Shown here one piece after another: positions 18,001-27,300 of a stretch of DNA of 59,071 bases; positions within the stretch are counted from its first letter, which is position 1; each line of letters opens with the position of its first letter. The translations under genes and the position numbers were made by a program. The DNA comes from a virus, in IMG/VR virus record IMGVR_UViG_3300009103_001640, positions 1-59,071 of that record. One strand, 5' to 3'. Below the pieces are notes generated by a model, which did not search any database, had not been told where the DNA came from, and saw only the letters and a program-made list of their open reading frames with translations.

Positions 18001-20609
18001 GATTCCCCGGCATGTACAAACAAGTTATTAACCAAATCATTCAGAGCGCCGGCGTTCAGATCATTTTTACCGAGTTTTTCAGTGCCGATAGACTCAAGAT
18101 ATTAGAGATCGAGCCGACCAGCTTCTCTCCTGCAACAAAATGCGGTGATCCGCCTAGGAGCGTGCTGGACTTGGACGATTCAGCTAAGAATCCAACAAAA
18201 GATGCTTTCGCGAAAGCATGTAAAGATCCGGCGAAAGAGAAGGAAACAGGCAAAAATGCCTTTAAGCAGGCGGGACTGGTTGGTGTTTGTGAGATTACTA
18301 TTCGCGTTTATGTCGTTGATATGTTACTTCGGTCCATCTTTCCAATCTCGGAATATGATGTAGGCTCTTTCGACAGTATTTTCTTGAAACAAGTAGCCGA
18401 CAAAATCACTACTGAAATGCAAATGCTAGATCCTCAGTACCATGATGCCTTTATGGATACTCTAGATAAGGTGTTCAAGGCGGCGTGTGATGCCGCAGTG
18501 TGCAAGGGCGAGCCCCTGACAGACCCAATGACCGGCGAAGAGTTGGACTGCGAATCAATGTCTGCGCTAATGTATTATATTAAGAAGCACTTGGTAGATG
18601 TAGCAGATATTCTAGATGAGAAGTTTGGTACCTCGACCCCAAGTCTTTCAAAGGTTGCTCAAGAGTCGTGGTTAACTACCCTGCCAATACCAGAATATCC
18701 AATCCCAGACGACATGGACATCACCGGCTTGGGCTCTCAGGCAGACTTGTTTGCGACATTACTGAATAATCCCCGCCCCGAAATGAACCTTGACGGCATG
18801 ACAACATATTATGTCGGCGATATTGCAGCCACTACTGAATCTACTACTGAATCCACAGATGAGACGACAACAACAGAAGAAAGTTCTGTGTATATTGAAG
18901 CAGATATAACCTCTTTGAACTCAGGAGAGCTTATCGATCCAATGTGGCCAGATAACCTCCCACTACCTAGGCTCTTTAGTTTTTCTGAAACAGATTATAG
19001 CACCGAAGATTTGGCTTTCGTAGCCGAAGAGGTGTACTTGTTGGATCCAGCAGAGATGAGCGAAGCAGGAATCACAGATGCTGAGTTAGCGTCTAAGGAG
19101 ACGGTCACGCTCGCCGCTTCTTGGCAACAGATTTCAGATCCGGTTGAAGCTTTCTTAGAAGAGGGCGGTCAACATAACAATTTATATTATAGCTTGCTTG
19201 ACAACTGGCACAGACCCCAGCATGCAGCTTACCCTATTCCTAGCATGTTCCCCATGACAACTGACGTTAAGGGCGGCTTGTACTTGGAGAAGTATATTAA
19301 AATCGGACAAGAATATTGGCACCCCGACAACCTACAACAATGGTTTGATTTGCTGATTGATCGCTGCACCGACCGTCCAATTGACTCAACGGCTTTTGCT
19401 GCTTTGGCGCAATACGCCACCGCCGAAGCTGAGTATGGCTTGCGCTTATGCTACATGCTACCAACACGCACACCTTCTCTCACGGGCGGCGCTGGCTCTA
19501 CCGTTGCAGCAAACGTAGATCTGTTCACACTTCTTGGAGAAATGTTTGGACATTCAGCGGGATTGATGCCGGATGTATCAAAGATGCAGGGCTCGTTATT
19601 GCAACCGGAAGCGGTGATCTTTAACGCAGAAGTTGCTGCTGAAGTGTTGTCGGAAGCAGAAGATAAGAGTCACCACGATGAAGAGTCTGCGCCAACTATG
19701 GTTACTGCAACAGCTATAGAGAGCCATCAAGAAAAGTTTTTTAATGTTTCGATTCCGTTAGTCGAATCTAGTATCAGTGCCGGCTCGCCAATTAGTATTG
19801 CCATGGCAACCGGCGGTGCCACAAGAGATGCCGCCGGCGAGTTTTTAGAAGCAGGCGTTCTTCCAGCTTCAGCAGATATAGAGGCGTTTAATACACCATG
19901 GACCGATGCTTCGACCGCATTGGATGAAAAATTGACAGCGCTCCAAGTGAAGATGAGAAGATCATCGGAGTGGAAATATATCTTTACCCAGCTTTTGTGC
20001 TCGAATGATATTGTTCAGCAACTGTGGAACTATTGTTCTATGATGACTACAACTAGTGTACCCAAAATCGATCTGGCATTTGCGCAAACTAAACAAGAAT
20101 TGCGCATTTTGTTCTGGACTTTATACAATGACATTGGCACCGGCGGTGACGGATTCTCATTCCAAGCAGAGACAGAAACAACCGACATGGAAGTGGCTAC
20201 GCTCAATCAAGATACCGATGGCGGAGGTCTACCTTTACCGATCAAAATGGCGCTAAATACAATTCCTATGCTTTTTAAGGGAATTGCTGAAGCAATTGAT
20301 CCGAATATCATGATTGCGAAACTAATTAGAATTGCGGCAGATGGAGATCAAGGAAAGATTGCTAAATTCCCATCAACATTGATGGCTTTACCCTTCAACC
20401 TTATTCCACCGCCGCCCTTCGGACCCGGTATCGGACCACCGATTACCCCGATTGGTTTGGCTTACTTAGCTCTAGGGGCTTTAACCCCAATGGAGAAACA
20501 AGGCTTGAGAATGAATGACGCAAACAATCCACCTCCTCCACCCGGCACAGGCGGCGGCGATGGATCGGACGCAGATTGTAATTCAAATGAAGACGAGGCA
20601 GATGAATAA
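12030..20609 (+). CDS. Very large virion structural protein (2859 residues)
   Basis: A single 8.6-kb frame. The N-terminal 80-190 region (YFYTEPITYDG through EGYVERSHLRRLKYGE) looks like a bacterial SH3-type fold; residues about 215-330 include WLDEKELKFM and a helix/strand mix. From about residue 530 onward, leucine-rich amphipathic helices alternate with Gly/Pro/Asp-rich loops; the pattern C-D-D-L recurs (SCDDLIQLM, TCDDLKLII). A Thr/Glu run (TTESTTESTDETTTTEES) lies near residue 2270, and the C-terminus is proline-rich then acidic. No catalytic motif is visible. The stop overlaps the gp25 start (TAATG), tying it to baseplate assembly. A hub, wedge or tape-measure-like role is possible; I cannot choose. 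Confidence 0.6.
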   Translation: MNPKVDLTTVTFTEVVTNDDGTTEDVTVTYTSSPFYAAVSDEVNEVSHPSATGQSAVPTAPAMQRFTDEEMMDCPEEQCLTAQWDAGDAIPGSFESSLGTHYFYTEPITYDGEPGNKTVQIKKFSRRRSQTVAEAEHLTIVTLLDEGIGSRAKWCKVRVQDLDRSTAFYNVEGYVERSHLRRLKYGELCWQGPTTLPSPKAAKHKRRKKTTWSLGSPWYEMLACEPWLDEKELKFMTTVNTGHKDRELMDMLEDQAKRIGVKQLCVYYDRLPSGYDVHTLDNGVAHLRNDLYKFAKLEKTFLSDRPDDSIKALISVNYSHLIAVPRMVRSFTTATQVRTGHRTVMYQSDTITKKLKKVGNTMENLQSSVDLFPGIVKGSQSYSPKKWGKMIKTFVPALKKLFKANGYDLRKDHEDIIEIGTDADFNPTHVIVYPDDTGMGMPQTIGFNSFAAQLPANSARLMHYILQGNNMFSDAKKPEMTTLTPPWMTYLTQYTYPPLEIRPTPPSGLNVPKLADMANIANQMNALPIKGPKDLKFENLKLKDPKFLADMAAARFDVAIPAGDNIVANIPIVLDKISSLDDVYAELLQKISIPKLIEQAMAKLMAELGLDNIYAALLEAALGQFSIDALIKQFMLQLPEDLLADLLQQLLDMLDVSCDDLIQLMVDMGISTNHLQGIADQIGDEISALQDQIDSFNDMIPGMCPDSEEAELETDMEEVADDAAENIADSLDNILANLTCDDLKLIIQKIATIGVPSFDFEPPTVDLSCFVKDIELAMGAALMPFMLPLTGAPLDITRLGEIDWSGLVPEAPNIQIMTPDGEFINILDWDTDAADLSELPGFSMPTGGFNPAAASPNLNYPQFALGGTDASTGDATASPGGLQFPNVKFAEQFSDLEMPGGVETLIEAIGGLAEGAIPGISTEDLGPEGGASLSDVSDVRFGELLDDWRRVFVETFSGFLLSNFVFAMAGGGKPFNALKTKMEGMAWGSEGATMDIPEGSDTAIPNSTLPNIPEWNASGVQTPAGTCTLDTSVTETTGLGWQTLATMPREWWASSVDGSGVDSVVSLPDFESLKAQRDALGTTARVQTIELYDALTALAEFDFSAGFDPCALFQAADALSVCLEEFDLDPETGDYYIDGDVFCNIADIKLPTAVFRPEVGCGTYQLYGIPDFGLGNMSLPIPIAGPNGDETFDIFDLEALLGKLPEVPNFPDVLPEVPATDVGLDVSILCDKPDLFAVLGDLMVGNIPDVPAALGGFDAVIKNMEMMGEGAPGTAQGIPAKQIAIALFKFIIDKLGFKPMLSQLVEILIQFMDADLLTVEMIQEIPAIQTKIDALSIPGADGLPSFSPGALKGMGSNGSSPSIESASSMLPGAGMPSGAPGGGDTSGGAIASMGGSFKLPTITLPDDIPTGDLMGAMFSGMAGAVKQAIESAIVEMGKSVLRSLLDGASDGNFGDFDMMDALSDAYGAAAAEDLVCDIFSNVGVDCGGNLTDSTLLSTTTISIEMGCDEPIEIDPEDPETGPVTAACPPATFVSAVSSKLSQQESALLLQGVVGPKMCARIEDVMRGECPHYALVFDDCQKIADTFEAIGDFIPKKVIEKIETPVVPVLKDLRKICCEEPLREKIQARTAKGMPEEEAALDAAEEVKQQIEDLGNLANMLMGLPEGFPFAGDGHGDTIVPDVWPCEDNCDIEADDPPKPSLFPPDDEIPTLNFMNQMATDLMYEPVKLAFKMESDLYPEMLISGTVHNVAIPFYDPAGTHESGGEEGINRYAEQLFNAGHQLVDSSGELFDGSEYKKILKKVRKTLSAEEDDFGARFKKAHVLQQHNSGSVVPVLYQSLRTYDYVSNEWDTDTQTYAWYFQYGGNEETPTGDEWPTVVWKMDPITDAELATGGPGRFVPASSTTSVPASTETPQGQPCDPYSASVTEEIEQPESVELETGIPLKYQLFRQFIRDKFTKHPMLLEGVDVASLSSWTALGLDSDGTALAAGFGFPGMYKQVINQIIQSAGVQIIFTEFFSADRLKILEIEPTSFSPATKCGDPPRSVLDLDDSAKNPTKDAFAKACKDPAKEKETGKNAFKQAGLVGVCEITIRVYVVDMLLRSIFPISEYDVGSFDSIFLKQVADKITTEMQMLDPQYHDAFMDTLDKVFKAACDAAVCKGEPLTDPMTGEELDCESMSALMYYIKKHLVDVADILDEKFGTSTPSLSKVAQESWLTTLPIPEYPIPDDMDITGLGSQADLFATLLNNPRPEMNLDGMTTYYVGDIAATTESTTESTDETTTTEESSVYIEADITSLNSGELIDPMWPDNLPLPRLFSFSETDYSTEDLAFVAEEVYLLDPAEMSEAGITDAELASKETVTLAASWQQISDPVEAFLEEGGQHNNLYYSLLDNWHRPQHAAYPIPSMFPMTTDVKGGLYLEKYIKIGQEYWHPDNLQQWFDLLIDRCTDRPIDSTAFAALAQYATAEAEYGLRLCYMLPTRTPSLTGGAGSTVAANVDLFTLLGEMFGHSAGLMPDVSKMQGSLLQPEAVIFNAEVAAEVLSEAEDKSHHDEESAPTMVTATAIESHQEKFFNVSIPLVESSISAGSPISIAMATGGATRDAAGEFLEAGVLPASADIEAFNTPWTDASTALDEKLTALQVKMRRSSEWKYIFTQLLCSNDIVQQLWNYCSMMTTTSVPKIDLAFAQTKQELRILFWTLYNDIGTGGDGFSFQAETETTDMEVATLNQDTDGGGLPLPIKMALNTIPMLFKGIAEAIDPNIMIAKLIRIAADGDQGKIAKFPSTLMALPFNLIPPPPFGPGIGPPITPIGLAYLALGALTPMEKQGLRMNDANNPPPPPGTGGGDGSDADCNSNEDEADE
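18824..18892 (+). repeat. Thr/Glu low-complexity coding repeat
   Basis: A short stretch of repeated act-gaa-tct/act units inside the 2859-residue gene, coding for a Thr/Glu/Ser-rich run. It looks like a flexible, acidic interdomain linker rather than a DNA element. Reading frame is kept. Confidence 0.6.
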
Positions 20610-20998
20610 TGGCACAAGGACTTTCACCAGCAATCCCCTTTGTTACAGATGACAGAGATGGGGTAAAGCTTAATAAAGAATACATTGATTTGGTTAACCA
20701 AAACCTTACCATGTTATTGTTGACCGCTCCCGGCGAGAGGGTAATGGATCCTCATTTCGGCGTTGGCATGAGAAAATTCATTTTTGAGGTGGATCACCCA
20801 GCAACTTATTCAAATATTTCTGCTAAGATTCACAAGCAGGTCAAGAAATACTTACCCTATATTGAGATCGAAGGTATTACCTATGATTCTCACGGCACAG
20901 GCAATAACGAAGTTGCCGCCAACACTGTCATGATTAAGCTTATTTTTAACATTAAGCCCCTGAACAGAAGAGCAATGCTTGAAGTGCCCATAAGTTAG
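20609..20998 (+). CDS. 25: Baseplate wedge protein gp25 (GPW/gp25 family)
   Basis: The 129-residue protein matches the gp25 / W family of contractile tails: NQNLTMLLLTAPGERVMDP followed by HFGVGMRKFIFE, which contains the invariant L-T-x-P-G-E-R and FG-x-G segments. It forms part of the baseplate wedge and contacts the sheath start in T4. Length agrees with T4 gp25 (132 residues). Its ATG overlaps the stop of the giant upstream gene and it is followed after 38 bases by gp6, the expected order for a contractile-tail module. Confidence 0.92.
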   Translation: MAQGLSPAIPFVTDDRDGVKLNKEYIDLVNQNLTMLLLTAPGERVMDPHFGVGMRKFIFEVDHPATYSNISAKIHKQVKKYLPYIEIEGITYDSHGTGNNEVAANTVMIKLIFNIKPLNRRAMLEVPIS

Positions 20999-21036
20999 GG
21001 AAGTAACTATTTATTATTTGCAGGAGATACATGTAG

Positions 21037-22854
21037 ATGGCAAAGTGGGATGACGAAAGTAAAAAGGTTCCAATTAAGTACACAGCAAGGGACTTCGGAA
21101 GCATTAGATCCGACCTAGTAGATTACGCAAAGCGCTACTATCCAGATTCATTTAAAGACTTTAGTGACGCCTCTTTCGGCGCGATGATGGTTGATACAGT
21201 TGCTTATGTTGGTGACGTGCTATCCTTTTATTTGGATTACGCGGTTAACGAGTCGTTTTTGGACACGGCTGTAGAATTTGATAATGTTGTAAAACTCAGT
21301 CGCCAGTTGGGGTATAAATTTCGTGGCAAGCCTAGCACCTTTGGTATTATCACCATATACATGCTTTGCCCAGCCAACGTGACCGGTCTTGGACCGGACA
21401 CCGCTTATCTCCCAATGGTGCTGAAGGGCAGTCAGTTTATGTCAACTGCCGGCGATGGCTTTATTTTGACAGAAGATATTGATTTTGCCAACACTAAGAA
21501 CGAGGTAGTCGTCGGTCGTGTTGACGAAAACGGCACCCCGACTCACTATGTTATTCGTGCAAAAGGTAGCATCGTTTCAGGAAGAATCACAACTCAGCGC
21601 ATTAATATTGGCGGCTTTGAGAAATTTAGAAAGGTGCCCCTTGTTGGCAATAACATTGCCGAAATCCTGCGCGTAAGAGACGAAGAGGGGCATGACTATT
21701 TTGAAGTAGACTACCTCTCGCAAGACACGATTTATAAAGAAGTTCCCAACATGGGTGTCTGGCGTCATAATGTTCCTAACATTTTGAAGCCCTTCGCGGT
21801 CCCTCGCCGATTTGTCATCGAGCGCGACTCCCGCGTAACCACTCTCGTTTTCGGATACGGCTCCGAAGACCAACTTAAGGCAGGCGCAGTTACAGGCGAC
21901 ATTATTGAACCAGCAAATGTTGTGATGGACTTACATGCCAGAAATTATATTACAGATGTGGGTTTTGATCCCACAAACCTTATTAAAAGCGATAAGTTTG
22001 GTGTCGGACCATCGAACACTACCCTGACAGTTCAGTATCGCATCAACTCAAATAATAATGCGAATGCCTCACAAGGTACGGTTAGACAAATCCAGAACAT
22101 GAAGGTCAAGTTTGCCAACCGTTTTAGCTTGGATGATGCTAAGGTGGCAGAAGTTAAGAACTCGTTTGAGTGTAACAACGACGACCGTATTATAGGCGAT
22201 GTTACGATGCCGGGCGCTGACGAACTCCGCCGCTCAACCATCGATAATTACGCAACCCAAAACAGAGCCGTCACAAAGAAGGATTATCAGTCCTTGATTT
22301 ATGCAATGCCTCCGAAGTTTGGCTCTGTCACTCGTTGTAATCTTGCGCAGGATAGGGATTCGTTTAAGCGTAACCTTAATATCTACGTTGTCTCGGAGGA
22401 CGTTGAAAGAAAATTGGTACAATCCAACCCCGCGCTGAAAAACAATTTGAAAGTTTGGCTAAATGATAATAGAATGATCAATGATACAATCGATATTCTG
22501 GATGCAAAAATCGTAAATTTCGGGATTACTTACTCTATTGTTGTAGAGGCAGGCGAGAATAAATATGATGTACTACAGCGCTGCGGGCGCGTATTGAGAT
22601 CGAGATATCGCCGCAAGCACGATATCGGTGAACCAGTCGAGATTACAGAGATTTATAGAATCCTAGGTCGCCTCGACGGTGTAGCTGACGTTGTAGATGT
22701 TGATATTCACCAAAAGGTCGGAGATAAATACTCCGATATTCGTTTTAACTTTGAGGCGCAAATGACGCCCGACAAACGTTTTATAGCTGTTCCAGAAAAT
22801 GTTATAATGGAAGTGAAATATATGTTTGAAGACATTAAGGGAGTTACCGTTTAA
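21037..22854 (+). CDS. 6: Baseplate wedge protein gp6 (baseplate J-like)
   Basis: This 605-residue protein is a T4 gp6-type wedge protein. The N-terminus has KYTARDFGSIRSDLVDYAKR, then FSDASFGAMMVDTVAYVGDV and LSFYLDYAVNESFLDTA, all typical of gp6; the middle and C-terminal parts (NYATQNRAVTKKDYQSLIYA, RCGRVLRSRYR) follow the baseplate J pattern. Gp6 forms the inner ring of the baseplate around the hub. Length is close to T4 gp6 (660). A 38-base gap precedes it with an AGGAGA ribosome binding site; an ATG six bases upstream is immediately followed by a stop and cannot be the start. The gap also holds an AT-rich stretch but no convincing promoter. Confidence 0.92.
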   Translation: MAKWDDESKKVPIKYTARDFGSIRSDLVDYAKRYYPDSFKDFSDASFGAMMVDTVAYVGDVLSFYLDYAVNESFLDTAVEFDNVVKLSRQLGYKFRGKPSTFGIITIYMLCPANVTGLGPDTAYLPMVLKGSQFMSTAGDGFILTEDIDFANTKNEVVVGRVDENGTPTHYVIRAKGSIVSGRITTQRINIGGFEKFRKVPLVGNNIAEILRVRDEEGHDYFEVDYLSQDTIYKEVPNMGVWRHNVPNILKPFAVPRRFVIERDSRVTTLVFGYGSEDQLKAGAVTGDIIEPANVVMDLHARNYITDVGFDPTNLIKSDKFGVGPSNTTLTVQYRINSNNNANASQGTVRQIQNMKVKFANRFSLDDAKVAEVKNSFECNNDDRIIGDVTMPGADELRRSTIDNYATQNRAVTKKDYQSLIYAMPPKFGSVTRCNLAQDRDSFKRNLNIYVVSEDVERKLVQSNPALKNNLKVWLNDNRMINDTIDILDAKIVNFGITYSIVVEAGENKYDVLQRCGRVLRSRYRRKHDIGEPVEITEIYRILGRLDGVADVVDVDIHQKVGDKYSDIRFNFEAQMTPDKRFIAVPENVIMEVKYMFEDIKGVTV

Positions 22855-24365
22855 TGGGCATTAAGAGGTATTACGCCACCCACGACACTACTATTACTAA
22901 TGCGTTCAAGTCTGGGCTTAGCAAGCAAGCTACTGGCTCTAATATGGGTGCGTCTGATAGTATGGAGATTTTTCATATTTATGGTCAGTCCCAAATGACT
23001 TCATCAGAAAACTCTCGCGTGTTGGTGAAGTTTCCAACAGAGAATATCACCACGGATCGCTCCGCCGGAACACTGCCGGCAAGCGGTAATGTATCATTTT
23101 ATCTGAGGCTTTTCAACGCCGTTCATTCGTTCACGCTACCTTCAGACTACACACTTATGATTAAAGCAGTCTCTCGCGATTGGGATGAGGGAACCGGTAT
23201 TGATTCCGATGGCTATTCGGATTATGGATATTGCAACTGGGTGGCTGCACAAAGTTCTTCCGCCGGCGGAATCGTGGGCTGGACCAGTGAGGGTGGTGAC
23301 TACCAATCTTCTTTGTTGTATTCATCCAGCTTTGTTGATGGTTCTGAAGATCTGCTTGTCGATATTACTGGCATGGTCGAGTACTGGTTAGCAGGAACGT
23401 ACACCAACTATGGTGTCGGCGTTATGCTTTCGTCCAGTCACGAAGTTGCTTCCGGCTCTTTGTACACTAAAAAGTTTTTCTGTAGAGGCAGTCAATATTT
23501 CTTTAAGCGCCCCATTATCGAGGCACGTTGGAACTCAGCCGACAAGGATGACCGGTCCAACTTCTTCTATAGTAGTTCGTTAGCCGGCGCCGACGATAAC
23601 ATGAATACGCTCTATATGTACAACTATGTTAGAGGGCAGTTGAAAAACTTACCACACATTAGCGAATCTGCTGGCGAAGCCGGCGGCACTGGCAGCGTCT
23701 ATGTACACCTGTATTCCGGCTCTGCCAACAACACGGTGCCAGACACTAACTCGCTTGTTCTGGTAACGACTTCAGATCAAATGTCAGCCTCCACTCCAGC
23801 AACGGGCGGCTGGGTTTCGACCGGCATATACACCGCTTCTGTGTGTCTTACCGCTGCCTCTACTCCGCTGGATAAGTTGTTTGATGTGTGGCACACAGGC
23901 AGGGTGGACGACACCCAATGGCACACCGGTTCTATCTATCCAGATTTGATGGAAGCAGTGTCTTATAACCCAACGCCACAATATGTAACAAAGATTACTA
24001 ACCTTAAGGCAACTTACAGCAGAGAAGAGACTGCCAGATTCCGCTTGTTCGTGCGCGAAAAAGGTTGGAGCCCGTCTATTTATTCCAAGGCTACAGCCAC
24101 AATCCCAAATCACAGCATTGATAGCGGTTCATATAAGATTTTTAGAATTGCAGATGATTATGAGGTAATACCACATGGAACAGGCAGCGACTTGGAAACA
24201 CAGCTATCGTTCGACGTGTCAGGAAACTATTTCGACTTGGATATGGAGATTTTCGAGCCGGGTTACGGCTACGCTGTCCAATTCGCGTACTACAATGGCG
24301 CATTGGATACCTACGTGGAGCAGCCCGAAATATTCAAATTCAGAGTAGAGAAACATGAGTCTTAA
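22854..24365 (+). CDS. Virion structural protein, baseplate-associated
   Basis: A 503-residue beta-rich protein whose start overlaps the gp6 stop (TAATG). The N-terminal half contains SRVLVKFPTE, MIKAVSRDWDEGTG, LVDITGMVEYWLAG and NYGVGVMLSSS, then FFKRPIIEARW. The order of a DWDEG-type loop, a D-I-T-x-x-V-x-x-W helix and a terminal I-E-A-R-W strand is like DNRLRE-type beta sandwiches. The C-terminal part is also beta-rich. It ends 11 bases inside the giant gene, so the two are probably translated together. A wedge or fibre-attachment role is inferred from position only. Confidence 0.5.
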   Translation: MGIKRYYATHDTTITNAFKSGLSKQATGSNMGASDSMEIFHIYGQSQMTSSENSRVLVKFPTENITTDRSAGTLPASGNVSFYLRLFNAVHSFTLPSDYTLMIKAVSRDWDEGTGIDSDGYSDYGYCNWVAAQSSSAGGIVGWTSEGGDYQSSLLYSSSFVDGSEDLLVDITGMVEYWLAGTYTNYGVGVMLSSSHEVASGSLYTKKFFCRGSQYFFKRPIIEARWNSADKDDRSNFFYSSSLAGADDNMNTLYMYNYVRGQLKNLPHISESAGEAGGTGSVYVHLYSGSANNTVPDTNSLVLVTTSDQMSASTPATGGWVSTGIYTASVCLTAASTPLDKLFDVWHTGRVDDTQWHTGSIYPDLMEAVSYNPTPQYVTKITNLKATYSREETARFRLFVREKGWSPSIYSKATATIPNHSIDSGSYKIFRIADDYEVIPHGTGSDLETQLSFDVSGNYFDLDMEIFEPGYGYAVQFAYYNGALDTYVEQPEIFKFRVEKHES

Positions 24366-27300
24366 GGATTTATTTGAGAGCACGAAAGTAACGAAATCCG
24401 GCAGCGCAGATGAGACGGCTTATGAAGTCGAATCCGAAGCGTACACGGATGCGTTCGTTCAAGACAAGAACGAATATGTGCCTCCTGTAGATTTCTCTAC
24501 AGCCTCTAACTTCGCAAAATATGGTTCTGCTGCGAAATACTATGAAGACAGTATTCAGCGAATCTATAGCAACTACCCCTACGATGGCTCCAAGTATGAA
24601 GTCTTAGACTTTCATAACTCGTCTTCGTACTTGGACCGGTGGATGCTGGAGTATAAGTACCCTAGAACAACCGGGTATGTCGAGTTGGGAACCACATCAG
24701 GTTCTGGCGACTGGCTTCCAATGGTCAGTGGTTCAGCCGATGGCGACCCCGCTACCGCGACGTTCACATTCTCAGATAAACCAAACGAAGAATCGTGGAT
24801 TGAACTTACTGATACTGACGGAACGACCGTTAGATTTGAAATAGACAACGAAGCCGATGGAGCGAAGAAGGCGTCAGCAACCTTTACTTTCTCGGACAAA
24901 CCCAATGAAGAGTCGTGGATCCAGCTTGTTGATACTGACGGAACCACTATCAGATTTGAAATAGACAACGAAAATGACGGTCTTAAGAAGTCTACAGCGA
25001 CCTTTACTTTTTCTGATAAGCCCAATGAAGGCTCTACAATTACAGTCGTTGATAGCGACGGCACATCTGTCACTTTTGAGTTAGATAACGAAAACGATGG
25101 CGTAACTGGAAGCAATGTTGCGCTTAATGGCATATATGCCGCCGGCGGTGGCGCCACCGGGACAGCAACGGATTTGGTTGCAAAGATCAATGCTCAATCT
25201 GCGTTAGATATTGTAGCCACAAACCCTTCTAGTGGTGTTGTGTTGCTTACACAAGGTACCGGCGGTCGCGACGGAAACACCACAATCACTTTAAATGACT
25301 CAGCCCATTGGGATACTTCCACCAGCGTCAATGTTCCAACAGCCTTTGCAGGCGGTGCAGCAGATGTCGCTCTAAGCGGTATTTCTGCAGCCGGCGGCGG
25401 TGCTACTGGTACTGCTGCTGACCTTGTTGCAAAGATTAACGCTCAGTCATCATTAGATATTACAGCAACAAACCCTTCTAGCGGAGTGGTTCTTCTTAAA
25501 CAGGGTACAGCCGGCACACCCGGTCACACAGATATTACCCTAAACGACTCTTCGCACTGGAATACATGTACAAGCGCTAACGTCCCAGCGGCATTTGCTG
25601 GCTCATACACCGCCGTGGCACTAAGCGGTATTTCTGCAGCCGGCGGCGGTGCTGCTGGTACTGCTGCAGACCTTGTTGCAAAGGTGAATGCACAGTCGAG
25701 CCTGAACATTGTCGCAACCAACCCTTCCAGCGGCGTTGTGCTCCTCACACAAGGAACCACCGGCGGTGGCGGCGACACAGCGATCACGCTGAACAATTCT
25801 TCTCACTGGAATACTTGTACCAGCACTAACGTTCCAGCAAAGTTTACTGACGGATCGGGTCACGGCGCCGAGGTTGGTGGCTGGGGTATGCCCGATACTT
25901 CTGACAACAACATTCTGGAATATATCGAGATTAAGGGTGGACCCCACACGGGCTCTGCCGATAGAACGTTTGAGACGCAAGACGTAAAACTCAAAGAACT
26001 ATTTAAGTTCTCAAACGTTTATGATTCTGGTTCCGCACGCGAATATAGTCTAGAATATAACCTTGCAACCGGTATGACGGTTGAATTCTGGATGCTGAAG
26101 AACGGGTTCTACACCAGTAAGACTGAGCGTGAGGTTGTGTTCGACCTTTGGAACAACGAAAATTCATCTTCAGCCGGCTACGGGCGTTTGATGATCGAAC
26201 TTTCCGGCACAAACGTGTCGGGCGAATCTGTAATCAGGCTCACCGCGCAATCTGGTACTAATGGCTTTATCAACGAGGGAATCGCAACGATCACCACCGA
26301 TGACGTTGCCGATGGAATCTGGAAACATTATGCTATTACGCTAAAGAACCATCCAGACAATGATGGTGTTAACGCAAAACTTTATATCAATGGTCAGGTC
26401 AGCGGTTCTGCGAAACTCGGCTCCACAGGGCTTGGCAGAGTAACCGGCTCTATGTTGGCTAATATTGGCGCGCTTGTTGCGCGACCCAACGGAACCAATG
26501 GCTATTACGACAAGACTTCTATTGCCAAGGGTGGCGCCAAACTCTCGGCATCACTTGACGAATTCCGCTTCTGGAAGCTGGAGCGCGATCCGCGCCAGAT
26601 TGGTCGTTACTGGTTCACACAGGTTGGCGGCGGTTCAAATACCGATACTGCCAATGTCGGACTCGGAGTATACTACAAGTTTAATGAAGGGATCATGAAT
26701 TCCGGTAGTCGCGACCGCACTATCTTGGACTATTCTGGTCGTATTTCTAACGGATTCTGGAAGGGCGGCGTAGCAGAGTGTCGTAACAGCGGCTCTGCGA
26801 TTGCGTCAGGAAGCCACAACAGAAGCGAGTTCCACGATCCTATCATCTATTCGGAGCATCCCGACGTAGAGTACTTAGAGACTTCTATGATTGTGTCCGG
26901 TGCTCATCACGACAACCTGAACAACTCATTGATTACTTCCAATTTCCCAGATTGGATTGATACAGAATCAAGAACGACAACGCTTAAACACTTCACTCAG
27001 ATTTTTGCCAGCTACTTCGACAAGTTGTATATGCAGATTGAAGGCTTGTCGAAGATCAAGGAAAGATACGGCAGTTCATATGCTTCGGGAGATGTGTCCG
27101 CTAGCTTTAAGCCAGTGCCGTTCGCAAAGAGTCTTGTCACGCAGTTTGGTATTGCGGTACCAGAGATTCTACAAGAAGCAGAGCTTATTGAAAACTTCCT
27201 CAATCGTAATGAAACTATGGAATACGAGGAGAAGCTTTACAATATTCGTAACCAAATCTATTCCAACATTTACGCCAACTTGCTGTATGTTTTCAAAACA

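Noticed and set aside
20999-21036. AT-rich gap before gp6 as a late promoter (TATTTATTATT)
   Set aside because: It lacks a match to TATAAATA in the right orientation and the gap is short; the AGGAGA site and start codon explain most of it.
24612-25190. Minus-strand open frame of 192 codons over the repeat arrays
   Set aside because: Its internal periodicity simply mirrors the 120-base coding repeats of the plus strand.
24751-25867. Tandem repeats as a CRISPR array
   Set aside because: Repeat units are long, in-frame coding sequence with codon-position divergence, and there are no unique spacers.
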